NCBI GenBank assembly: GCA_017381835.1 | Contig: JAFOBK010000226.1 | Coordinates: 1 to 21,808 of the forward strand | Reading direction: 5' to 3' | Source: Oscillospiraceae bacterium | GTDB taxonomy: Bacteria; Bacillota_A; Clostridia; Oscillospirales; Oscillospiraceae | Length of the DNA stretch: 21,808 nt | The notes under the pieces: model-generated | What the model saw: the letters and a program-made list of their open reading frames with translations, nothing else | Told to the model about the DNA's origin: nothing | Databases searched by the model: none | Translations under genes and position numbers: made by a program | Part shown: one piece after another, positions 15,529-21,808 of the stretch | Layout: each line of letters begins with the position of its first letter | Numbering within the stretch: position 1 is the stretch's first letter

Positions 15529-16998
15529 ATGAAAGAGAAAAATCGCTTCAGCAGTCTTTTAAAACATCTGATGACCATTGCAAACTTGAAAAACTACACC
15601 CTGGCCAAGGAACTGCAGTATGATGAGTCCTACATCAGCAAATGGGTCACCGGCTCCCTGATGCCCACAGAGAAGACCCATGAGAAGGTTCTGCAGGATA
15701 TCAGCCGCAGCATTGTCCGTTCTTTGGATAGTGACGGCTGGGCAACGCTGCTTTCCGACTACCAGCTCACGGATCGCGATGAACTGGAGCAAGCAATTTT
15801 CGACAATCTGGAAGCAGAATATCGCTATGTGATGGATTTGAAGGAGTCCACCGGTTCTGAGGTAGCGCCCAAGACCACCTTCTATCCCGAGCTGACCCTT
15901 GCCCAGTTCCTGAGCAAAATGCACCACCCGGTGTTGCGAAATGTGAAAGACCAGCAGGTTATTTCCGCCATGGATATTCTCTCCCTGGACCGGAGCTATC
16001 AGCTGGCACTGTCCATGCTGAACAATCCCAAAAATGTTTCCTCCCGTAACTATCCCGGTGTTTCCTTCTCCATGCTGATCAATCTGGATTCTCCCAGCCG
16101 GGATATCGTATACGATGTCACCTTCCTGCTGAATTTGCTCAGTGCCCTGGCAGATATCAATTTTAATCTCTACACCTGCCCGCAGGCCATCGGCAAACTG
16201 ATTTTCTCTGTCCGGGATGCTTACTCCATCTCCGGCATGATCATTGATGAAAACCACTGCATTTCCGTTACCACCAGTGAGGATACCAAAAATTGCAACG
16301 GTATTTATGATCGGTTAAACAGTCTGTGTGGCCAGGAAAGCCTGGTGCTGCGTAAAACCAGCATGAAGAGCATGATTCGTGACCGCAGCTATGTGCAGTC
16401 TATCTTTGCCCGGAACCATCGGACTATCATTGGCTTTTTCTGCGAGCATATGCTGCCAAAGGAGCTGTTTGAGGAGCTTCTTTTGGAATACTGTGTTCTG
16501 GAGCCGGAAGCATCGGCGGAAGATCTGCGTCAAGCCAATACGCTGTGCCAAAATATGATCAAGGAAATGGGCGGAAAGCTGCTGATTTTCGAAAATGCGC
16601 TTCTGGAATTTGCCGTTACCGGCGAAGTGGACTTCTTTAACCGAAAATTCCATCTGACACCGGAACAGCGCCTGGAATATCTGAAGCATTCTCAGGTCAT
16701 ACTAAGCAACAATCGTATGCAGGTCGGCATTCTGAAAGGCGGTTCTATTTCCGACATTCAGCACATTCCCGCACCCAATCTGTTTTTGTCTGACACCATG
16801 TGCCATCTGCGTCTGAAACGAACCAGCACAACCAATCAGATCGGTATTGTCAATAAGGTTCAGGTATGTGATATGTTCCGGACTTTCTTTGACGCGGTTT
16901 GGGAGGATCCTCGTTTCTCCGTCATAAAAGATCCTGCCAATATTGAAGATTTTCTGCACTATATCATGCAAATGGTTCGTGTCCAAATCACACCCTGA
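15529..16998 (+). CDS. Helix-turn-helix regulator with large unrecognised C-terminal domain
   Basis: 489 residues. The N-terminus (about 8-60) has an XRE-like helix-turn-helix, with TLAKELQYDESYISKWVTGS (24-43) reading as recognition helices. The rest (about 90-489) is soluble and mixed alpha/beta, with no domain I recognise and no membrane segment; it may sense a ligand or mediate oligomerisation. Start ATG 15529 follows AGGAGGG at five bases. The gene is divergent from the polysaccharide operon, lies just upstream of the DivIVA-ligase gene, has its own consensus promoter and ends at its own terminator, so it is the best candidate to control one or both. The regulator role is inferred from the DNA-binding motif and position. 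Confidence 0.75.
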   Translation: MKEKNRFSSLLKHLMTIANLKNYTLAKELQYDESYISKWVTGSLMPTEKTHEKVLQDISRSIVRSLDSDGWATLLSDYQLTDRDELEQAIFDNLEAEYRYVMDLKESTGSEVAPKTTFYPELTLAQFLSKMHHPVLRNVKDQQVISAMDILSLDRSYQLALSMLNNPKNVSSRNYPGVSFSMLINLDSPSRDIVYDVTFLLNLLSALADINFNLYTCPQAIGKLIFSVRDAYSISGMIIDENHCISVTTSEDTKNCNGIYDRLNSLCGQESLVLRKTSMKSMIRDRSYVQSIFARNHRTIIGFFCEHMLPKELFEELLLEYCVLEPEASAEDLRQANTLCQNMIKEMGGKLLIFENALLEFAVTGEVDFFNRKFHLTPEQRLEYLKHSQVILSNNRMQVGILKGGSISDIQHIPAPNLFLSDTMCHLRLKRTSTTNQIGIVNKVQVCDMFRTFFDAVWEDPRFSVIKDPANIEDFLHYIMQMVRVQITP

Positions 16999-17011
16999 CA
17001 TTCAAGAATAC

Positions 17012-17044
17012 AAAAATGCGCGGTAATTTTACCGCGCATTTTTT
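17012..17044 (+). terminator. Intrinsic terminator of the regulator gene
   Basis: AAAAATGCGCGGT (17012-17024) and its exact complement (17031-17043) with a six-base loop and a following T-run; it begins 14 bases after the regulator stop codon. Confidence 0.92.
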
Positions 17045-17226
17045 ATGCTTTCGTGAGTAAATCAAGAACAATTGAATTCCATTCCTTTAATTTTTTCAAA
17101 ATTAATACAAATAGTTACAATTCCTGTGTTTATACATTAAAATGTTCAGTTTTTAAATATAAACTCGGAATTTTCTAAATGAATCAATATTGAGCATTTC
17201 TTTCATGTTTACTCATGTTGAATCCC

Positions 17227-17255
17227 TTGTTATCTTGTCGCATCTATGATATCCT
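17227..17255 (+). promoter_or_regulatory. Candidate promoter of the DivIVA-ligase gene
   Basis: TTGTTA (17227-17232), 17-base spacer, TATCCT (17250-17255). Match to consensus is moderate. An overlapping TATGAT (17245-17250) is an alternative -10. Either gives a leader of roughly 115-120 bases containing the 17276-17310 hairpin. Confidence 0.4.
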
Positions 17256-17275
17256 AGCACGGAATGATAAATAAA

Positions 17276-17310
17276 GGAGGCTATTCACGCGCGCGTGAAC
17301 GAAGCCTTCC
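17276..17310 (+). promoter_or_regulatory. Hairpin with 16-bp perfect palindrome in the DivIVA-ligase leader
   Basis: The core TTCACGCGCGCGTGAA (17284-17299) is a perfect 16-bp palindrome. Outside it GGAGGCT (17276-17282) pairs with AGCCTTCC (17303-17310) with one bulged T, so the RNA could form a compound stem that hides the Shine-Dalgarno-like GGAGG. No T-run follows, so it is not a terminator. It may be a protein operator, an mRNA 5' stabiliser or a translation switch. Confidence 0.6.
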
Positions 17311-17378
17311 AAAAATACTTACATTGATTTGCGTGCAGCACTTCCTGCAAAAAACTGCCGCAAGAAAGGAAGAAGTCT

Positions 17379-19511
17379 ATGTTTACACCTCAGCAGATTG
17401 AGGAAGTTTCTTTCAACAGAGCCAGATTCGGTGGTTACGATATCGCTTCTGTTGATGCATTCCTGGAGCCCCTGACCAACGATTACATTGCTCTGTACAA
17501 GGAAAACAGCCTGCTCAAGAACAAGATGCGTGTTCTGGTAGAAAAGATGGAAGAGCTCCGTAAGGGCGAATCCGGCAGCCGTGAGGCCATTGCCAGCACC
17601 AAGAAGACCTGCGACAGCATGCTGCGGGAGACCGAAGCCCGCTGCGAAAAGATGCTGGCTGATGCTCAGGCTGCTGCTGACAAGCTGGTTAGCACCAAGC
17701 ATCCTTCCGCAAGCATCGCTGCTATTCAGGAGCAGCTGAACGCTGCTGTTGCAGCTCTGGAGCTGCTGAAGGAGCAGGAAGAAGTCATCGCTGAGGAGCC
17801 CGAGGTTGAGGAGCGTCTGCCCAGTATCGAGCGTCCCTGGCTGAAGTTCTATCCCGAGGGCGCTGACAAGATGGTCGTACCCAAGGTCAGCCTGAGCCAG
17901 TATCTGAAGATGACCTGCCGCGGTGAAGATCTGGATGTACTCCACTACTATGGTACCAATATCTCCTGGAAGCGCTTCAATGCTATGGTAGAAAAAACCG
18001 CTCGCGCTATGAGAGCCATCGGTCTGGGTGAAGGTTCTCAGATTCCCGTTATGCTGCAGGCTACTCCCGAGTTCCTGGCTATCCTGATTGCTGCAGACCG
18101 GATCGGTGCTGCTCTGCTGATGCGTGATAATACCATCGAGGAGAATGCAGAGGCCATTGCCAAGTCCACCGCTACTGTCATGTTCGCCCATGATTACATC
18201 AGCCAGGAAGAGGTGGATGCTTACATTGCTGCAGGCATTGAGCGCATCATCACCGTTTCTCCTCTGAACTATGCGATCCGTCCTGAGATGCCCAAGCATG
18301 TTCTGAAGAACCTGAAGGCCCGCTACCCCAAGAAGGCTCCCGTCAGCGATGCACTGGAGAGCTGGTACGACTTCCAGGATGAAGGCGATTCCTACAACGG
18401 CATCGTAGACGCTGAAGTAGATCCCAACCGTCCCCTGTTCTATGTTTACACCTCCGGTTCCACCGGCCCCTCCAAGCAGGTTATCCACTCTGCACAGACC
18501 ATGCTGTCTGTTGTGTGTCAGATGTCCGGCTACGCTACTTCCGATGATTTCCGTCCCACTTGGCTGATGGCTATCCTGCCCCCCGCACTGGTAGCAGTTA
18601 CCGTTTCCATGGTGCTGATGCCCATGACTTCCAACCGCCTTCTGATCCTGGATCCCTTCGTAGATCCCGAGGATATCGATCTGGAGATCATGCGCTACAA
18701 GCCCAATGGCATGGCTTTCATCCCCATGTTCCTGGAGATCCTGATGAGCTCCAAGCGCATCCCCGCTGACTACGACATGTCTCACCTGCTGGCTGCAGGC
18801 GCAGGCTGCGAGTCCTTTAACAACGGCCAGGTCCGCAGAATTCAGAAGTATCTGAACGATCACGGCTGCCAGGCTGTGTTCTCCATGGGCTTCGGCATGA
18901 GTGAAGCCGGTTCCAACCTGACCTTCCCCAACCCCCTGCATCCCGCTACCGACGGCAGCGTGGGTATGCCCATGCCTCTGACCAATGTCGGCATTTTTAA
19001 GGGCGAGAAGGAAGTCGGTTACAATCAGATCGGCGAAGTCTGCGTCAGCACTCCCGGCATGATGCTGGGCTACGACACCGAGGAAGCTACCAACCAGACC
19101 ATCCGCACTCATGCTGACGGCAGAGTTTGGCTGCACACCAACGACTCCGGCTACATGAACGAGGACGGCATCCTCTACCTGCTGGGCCGCGGCTACTACA
19201 AGCGCTACTGCGGTGAGGGTCAGACCCACGGCCGTCTGGTTGAGATCGTCATGGAGAACATCATCTCCGACGCTCAGATCCCCGGCATTAAGGACGCTAT
19301 CTTCGTATTCCGTCCCGACAAGAACCACGAAGGCTTCTACCTGCCCTACCTGTTCACCGTTCTGGAAGAGGGCTACACCATCGACGATATCCGCGATGCT
19401 GTGGATGCCGTTCTGGAGCCCCATCAGCGCCCTGCTGCGATTGTTCAGATCCCCAAGCGCCCCTTCTTCCACTTCAAGACCGACCGTCTGCACATGGTGG
19501 CACCCGAATAA
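17379..19511 (+). CDS. DivIVA-domain / AMP-forming ligase fusion protein
   Basis: 710 residues. Residues 1-50 match the DivIVA N-terminal domain: FTPQQIE (2-8), FNRARFGGYD (12-21), then a helix VDAFLEPLTNDYIALYKEN (25-43). F17 aligns with the membrane-inserting Phe17 of Bacillus subtilis DivIVA; its Arg18 is Gly here, but Arg16 is next to it. A coiled coil and acidic linker (about 35-150) lead into a full ANL ligase (about 151-710) with YTSGSTGPSKQVIHS (357-371), GFGMSEAGS (504-512), TND in place of TGD (587-589, Asp kept), the hinge-region GRG (603-605) and catalytic K700 in HFKTDR. The ligase half is a paralogue of the 4395-6128 product. Start ATG 17379 with AAAGGA eight bases upstream; the frame is continuous, with no sign of a frameshift artefact. 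It likely adenylates an acid at the curved membrane of the septum or poles. It lacks TTA, CTA and TCA codons. Confidence 0.9.
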   Translation: MFTPQQIEEVSFNRARFGGYDIASVDAFLEPLTNDYIALYKENSLLKNKMRVLVEKMEELRKGESGSREAIASTKKTCDSMLRETEARCEKMLADAQAAADKLVSTKHPSASIAAIQEQLNAAVAALELLKEQEEVIAEEPEVEERLPSIERPWLKFYPEGADKMVVPKVSLSQYLKMTCRGEDLDVLHYYGTNISWKRFNAMVEKTARAMRAIGLGEGSQIPVMLQATPEFLAILIAADRIGAALLMRDNTIEENAEAIAKSTATVMFAHDYISQEEVDAYIAAGIERIITVSPLNYAIRPEMPKHVLKNLKARYPKKAPVSDALESWYDFQDEGDSYNGIVDAEVDPNRPLFYVYTSGSTGPSKQVIHSAQTMLSVVCQMSGYATSDDFRPTWLMAILPPALVAVTVSMVLMPMTSNRLLILDPFVDPEDIDLEIMRYKPNGMAFIPMFLEILMSSKRIPADYDMSHLLAAGAGCESFNNGQVRRIQKYLNDHGCQAVFSMGFGMSEAGSNLTFPNPLHPATDGSVGMPMPLTNVGIFKGEKEVGYNQIGEVCVSTPGMMLGYDTEEATNQTIRTHADGRVWLHTNDSGYMNEDGILYLLGRGYYKRYCGEGQTHGRLVEIVMENIISDAQIPGIKDAIFVFRPDKNHEGFYLPYLFTVLEEGYTIDDIRDAVDAVLEPHQRPAAIVQIPKRPFFHFKTDRLHMVAPE

Positions 19512-19534
19512 TTCGCTTCAACGCTTTACCTACA

Positions 19535-19569
19535 AAACCCCCGGTCTCTTGCAGACCGGGGGTTTCTTT
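19535..19569 (+). terminator. Strong intrinsic terminator of the DivIVA-ligase gene
   Basis: AAACCCCCGGTCT (19535-19547) and its exact complement (19553-19565) form a 13-bp GC-rich stem with loop CTTGC, followed by T-rich sequence. It lies 23 bases past the ligase stop and faces the end of the convergent methyltransferase gene at 19588. Confidence 0.92.
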
Positions 19570-19587
19570 ATGCTTTTAAAGATATTG

Positions 19588-20493
19588 TTATTCCTCATCC
19601 TGGGTGGAGAGTTTGTTTAAAATCGCAGCCAATTTTGCATTGACCATATCAAAGTCGGCAACCGCATCCATGATCTCATCGTAGACCACATCCTTACCCG
19701 CGTTCATCAGTTCCCGGGCCAGATCCGCAACCTCCTGGGCATGGGCATCATTATGGCTGACCAGGTATTTCATCATCACCAGCAGTTCTTCCAGAGGCGT
19801 TGCATTTTCCTTAGGCAGGTGATCGTGTTCTTCCTCTCCATGGGTATTGCAGTGAGTCAGACCGCCGTGGCTGTGGGTCGTACCGCTGTGGGAATGGGCC
19901 AGCACATCCCGCTTTACACCGCTGATCTGATACATGTGGTTGTTAGAGATTGCCACTTCCACCTGGAATCTGGCATCAAAAATCCGCTTCAGACTCTCTA
20001 CGGACATCAGGCCGTTGCTGACCTTGCTGGCAGAGCCGCTGTGGTGATTATCGATTGCCTCCCGGCTCATGCCGTGGGCCACGGTAAGGCGGCCGTCCTC
20101 CTTCAGGAGCTTGGACAAGATCTTGATCAGTCGCTTAGGATGGGGAAAATGAGGGAAGGCATTGTAGACTACGATTCGGTCAAACTTCCGGTCAAAGGCA
20201 TACTCTTCCACATCGCCGCAGATCACCTGCACCTTCGGCTCTTCCGCATACTTTTCTCCCGCGATTCTAGCCATCTCCGGAGAGATGTCAATGCCGGTTA
20301 CGGATGCCACATTGCGGTTTAAATAATAGTCAAACATGACACCGGTGCCGCAGGCCACATCCAGCACATCCATACCTGCGCCCACCTCAGCATTATCCAG
20401 AATTCTTCCGATAATGGTATCGTTCTTAATCATATCCGCATCCCAAAAAGGGGCACAGCGGTCAAAAAACTCGATAATATCTTTTTTCTCCAT
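19588..20493 (-). CDS. Class I SAM methyltransferase with His-rich linker and helical tail
   Basis: 301 residues. Residues 1-195 form a Rossmann-fold methyltransferase of UbiE/Methyltransf_11 type: motif I VLDVACGTGVMFDYYL (43-58), acidic loop VTGIDISPEMA (65-75), VICGDVEEYAF (90-100), and the post-II region DRIVVYNAFPHF (105-116). Residues 200-225 hold eight His (SHSGTTHSHGGLTHCNTHGEEEHDH), a probable metal-binding linker. The tail (about 230-295) is predicted helical, with PLEELLVMMKYLVSHNDAHAQE. The start at 20493 follows GGAGG eight bases upstream; a longer frame to 20586 lacks a ribosome-binding site. It is divergent from the kinase gene. The substrate is unknown; the metal-binding module could point to metalloid or metal-linked methylation, which is inference only. 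Confidence 0.85.
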   Translation of the reverse strand: MEKKDIIEFFDRCAPFWDADMIKNDTIIGRILDNAEVGAGMDVLDVACGTGVMFDYYLNRNVASVTGIDISPEMARIAGEKYAEEPKVQVICGDVEEYAFDRKFDRIVVYNAFPHFPHPKRLIKILSKLLKEDGRLTVAHGMSREAIDNHHSGSASKVSNGLMSVESLKRIFDARFQVEVAISNNHMYQISGVKRDVLAHSHSGTTHSHGGLTHCNTHGEEEHDHLPKENATPLEELLVMMKYLVSHNDAHAQEVADLARELMNAGKDVVYDEIMDAVADFDMVNAKLAAILNKLSTQDEE

Positions 20494-20521
20494 AAATGGT
20501 TCCTCCGCATATATTTTGTCT

Positions 20522-20550
20522 AGCATACCACAGGATGGCTGTTCATGCAA
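20522..20550 (-). promoter_or_regulatory. Promoter of the methyltransferase gene
   Basis: On the minus strand TTGCAT (20550-20545), 17-base spacer, TATGCT (20527-20522); transcription would begin about 20 bases before the ATG at 20493. Confidence 0.55.
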
Positions 20551-20620
20551 GAAAAAGACGCAAAACATTTTCCTCTGGGAATTCACCCATCAGGTTTTTC
20601 CAAAATTTTCTCCGGGGGAC

Positions 20621-20648
20621 TTGCTTCCACAGCTATATCTGCTACAAT
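20621..20648 (+). promoter_or_regulatory. Promoter of the kinase gene
   Basis: TTGCTT (20621-20626), 16-base spacer, and an extended -10 TGC-TACAAT (20640-20648). The same extended -10 string occurs in front of the stand-alone ligase (6161-6169, minus strand). Confidence 0.55.
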
Positions 20649-20669
20649 ATCCGAAAAGGAGGATCGTCT

Positions 20670-21227
20670 ATGGATCGTTTGGATGTTATCAAACCACATA
20701 TTGATCGGCTGTTGGCGCAAAAGGATAGGGTCATTATCGCTATTGATGGAAAGTGTACATCCGGCAAGACTACCCTGGCACGGCAGTTAGCTGAAGTTTA
20801 TGACTGCAATCTCTTCCACATGGATGACTTTTTCCTCCGCCCTGAGCAGCGCACACCCCAGCGCTATGCAGAGGCCGGCGGCAATGTGGATTACGAGCGC
20901 TTCCTGGAGGAAATACTGCTGCCCCTGCGTTCCGGCGAAGACTTCTCCTATCAGCCCTTTGATTGCAAAACCTTCACCCTCTCCCCTGCTGTTACGGTCA
21001 CTTCCAAAAAGCTGACAGTCATCGAAGGCTCCTATTCCATGCACCCCTACTTCAGTGACCCTTATGATCTGAAGATTTTGCTGACTGTCGATCCTATGCT
21101 CCAACAGCAGCGAATACTGGAGCGTCCCGCATTTTTGCAGGAACGGTTCTTCACCCAGTGGATTCCTATGGAAAATCAGTACCTGGAAGCATTCCGTATT
21201 GCAGAAAAAGCGGATATCATCCTTTAA
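20670..21227 (+). CDS. Small P-loop kinase, uridine kinase-like
   Basis: 185 residues. The Walker A motif GKCTSGKT (27-34) follows the hydrophobic strand RVIIAID; FHMDDFFLRP (49-58) matches the substrate-binding region of uridine kinase/phosphoribulokinase-like enzymes; VIEGSYSMHP (117-126) matches the strand and lid that follow. It is shorter than classical uridine kinase (about 210 residues), like the uridine kinase-like proteins of Firmicutes whose substrate is often untested. Start ATG 20670 with AAAAGGAGG seven bases upstream. It is monocistronic, divergent from the methyltransferase gene, and ends at its own terminator. Confidence 0.82.
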   Translation: MDRLDVIKPHIDRLLAQKDRVIIAIDGKCTSGKTTLARQLAEVYDCNLFHMDDFFLRPEQRTPQRYAEAGGNVDYERFLEEILLPLRSGEDFSYQPFDCKTFTLSPAVTVTSKKLTVIEGSYSMHPYFSDPYDLKILLTVDPMLQQQRILERPAFLQERFFTQWIPMENQYLEAFRIAEKADIIL

Positions 21228-21230
21228 ACA

Positions 21231-21266
21231 AAACACCCGGAATTGTCAAAATTCCGGGTGTTTTTT
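21231..21266. terminator. Bidirectional intrinsic terminator
   Basis: AAACACCCGGAATT (21231-21244) and its exact complement (21250-21263) form a 14-bp stem with loop GTCAA, with T-runs on both strands. It serves the kinase gene (plus) and the minus-strand gene tail that stops at 21268. Confidence 0.92.
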
Positions 21267-21267
21267 A

Positions 21268-21324
21268 TTATTCTTCAGTTGCTTCCGCAGCAGTCTTATC
21301 AGCCAGGGGTTTCATTGTGGGGAT
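21268..21324 (-). pseudogene. Apparent 3' tail of a minus-strand protein gene
   Basis: Reading the minus strand, 18 codons (IPTMKPLADKTAAEATEE) end in a double stop TAA-TAA placed directly before a strong terminator, as at the end of a real gene. The frame has a stop just upstream (21327-21325), and there is no ribosome-binding site for a separate peptide. The acidic Ala/Glu/Lys-rich C-terminus is common in clostridial proteins and does not identify the gene. I read it as the end of a host gene separated from its body by insertion of the element whose integrase lies next to it. Confidence 0.4.
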
Positions 21325-21357
21325 TTAGGGGAAGTGAAATTTACTGCCCTTTGTAGT

Positions 21358-21469
21358 TCTACATATCCCTACTTTGTCGCCCTTCTCCTTACTTTCAAAT
21401 TACATAACTCTACATACCCCTTTACTCAATCCGTTTCGGTTGATGTAACTTGTGATGTAAGTGATGTAA
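21358..21469. repeat. Short direct repeats next to the integrase gene
   Basis: TCTACATAYCCCT occurs at 21358-21370 and 21409-21421 (one mismatch). TGATGTAA occurs three times at 21441-21448, 21453-21460 and 21462-21469. Clusters of short direct repeats between an integrase gene and the element end are typical arm-type or excisionase sites; that role is inferred. Confidence 0.5.
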
Positions 21470-21525
21470 ATTCGATATTTTTTCGTATCCACAGTATAAC
21501 ATGCCGCCGTGCAGATTGCAAGAGG

Positions 21526-21808
21526 TTATGCTGTTGCAAAGTAACTGTCCAGACCTGCAAATTCTTCTTTCTTCAGTTCCTTTGTTACATCGGCATAGAT
21601 GTTCAGCGTGGTGGAGATATCCGCATGACCCAAGGTGTCCTGCATGACCTTGATGTTCACTCCCGCTTCGCACATTCTCGTTGTGAATGTATGCCGCAGG
21701 GAGTGACAGCTAAAGTGTGGAAGAAGCACCGGGTTTTCTTCGCCCTTCTGAAGCACCTCGTCGTTGCAATCCCGGATGATTCTGCGGATGGTCTTGTTCA
21801 GCGATCCC
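21526..21808 (-). CDS. Tyrosine site-specific integrase, C-terminal part
   Basis: The last 93 residues of a phage/ICE-type tyrosine recombinase whose 5' part lies beyond the right edge. Catalytic residues visible: H and R of HSLRH, H of DTLGHAD, and the nucleophile Tyr in LNIYADV. The tail ends KELKKEEFAGLDSYFATA. It resembles integrases of Gram-positive integrative elements (Tn916-like and lactococcal-type). It is encoded with its 3' end facing the putative attachment site, as is usual. Confidence 0.9.
   Translation of the reverse strand, partial: GSLNKTIRRIIRDCNDEVLQKGEENPVLLPHFSCHSLRHTFTTRMCEAGVNIKVMQDTLGHADISTTLNIYADVTKELKKEEFAGLDSYFATA

Larger units (their letters stand above)
16999..17378 (+). 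other. Leader region of the DivIVA-ligase gene
   Basis: 380 bases without a called gene. It contains the terminator of the regulator gene (17012-17044), about 180 bases of very AT-rich DNA, a candidate promoter (17227-17255), an orphan AAAGGAGG (17273-17280) within a strong hairpin (17276-17310), and the true ribosome-binding site AAAGGA (17365-17370). A ten-codon frame from a GTG at 17295 to a TGA at 17327 follows the orphan site at 14 bases, too far for comfort. Confidence 0.6.
21228..21525. other. Junction between host genes and a probable integrative element
   Basis: About 300 bases holding a bidirectional terminator (21231-21266), a short minus-strand gene tail (21268-21324) and short direct repeats (21358-21469). 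No complete gene is visible. The left element boundary probably lies near the tail, roughly 21275-21330, but the core att sequence cannot be fixed without the other end. Confidence 0.5.

Noticed and set aside
17295..17327. Ten-codon leader peptide starting with GTG
   Set aside because: The spacing of 14 bases from AAAGGAGG is long and the start lies inside a strong hairpin; not called as a gene, only mentioned.
17319..19493. A 724-codon open frame on the minus strand
   Set aside because: Antisense to the DivIVA-ligase gene and explained by codon bias; no ribosome-binding site or domain.

Overview
The window looks like chromosomal DNA of a Gram-positive anaerobe of the Clostridia, most likely an Oscillospirales/Ruminococcaceae-type gut commensal. 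This rests on purine-rich Shine-Dalgarno sites, compact sigma-A-type promoters, many strong intrinsic terminators, moderate GC with AT-rich intergenic DNA, and the types of protein present (DivIVA domain, CxxC-repeat surface protein, Stealth enzyme). The genus cannot be fixed from the sequence alone.

Layout. At the left edge is the 5' end of a secreted-protein gene (minus). Diverging from it are a monotopic sugar-phosphate transferase (672-1376, +) and a large secreted transglutaminase-like protein with eight CxxC repeats and three Ig-like domains (1475-4303, +). A minus-strand AMP-forming ligase follows (4395-6128), converging on the shared terminator at 4327-4360. Next is an eight-gene minus-strand operon running from 15211 down to 6363: two GT4 glycosyltransferases, a Stealth-type sugar-phosphate transferase, a polymerase/ligase (Wzy/WaaL-like), a flippase (Wzx-like), a membrane acyltransferase (AT3), a second type of AMP-forming ligase and an acyl carrier protein. 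It ends at a terminator (6296-6326). A helix-turn-helix protein with a large unrecognised C-terminal region (15529-16998, +) is divergent from the operon and is the obvious candidate regulator.

The most unusual gene is 17379-19511 (+). It encodes an N-terminal DivIVA-type membrane-curvature/septum-targeting domain and coiled coil fused to a complete AMP-forming ligase. The ligase half is a clear paralogue of the stand-alone ligase at 4395-6128, so the two related ligases flank the polysaccharide operon. I infer a surface-glycopolymer system in which one ligase is anchored at the division site or pole, and in which the polysaccharide is acylated by a Dlt-like ligase/carrier/acyltransferase cassette. 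Substrates cannot be read from sequence.

Right part: a SAM-dependent methyltransferase with a His-rich linker and helical tail (minus), divergent from a small uridine-kinase-like P-loop kinase (plus). The kinase converges on the apparent 3' tail of a minus-strand gene (about 18 codons). Just beyond lie short repeats and the C-terminal part of a tyrosine integrase running off the right edge. This looks like the end of an integrative element inserted in the 3' end of a host gene.

The three longest biased genes (transglutaminase-like protein and both paralogous ligases) lack TTA, CTA and TCA codons almost completely, which leaves long open frames on the opposite strand. This suggests strong codon bias and probably high expression.
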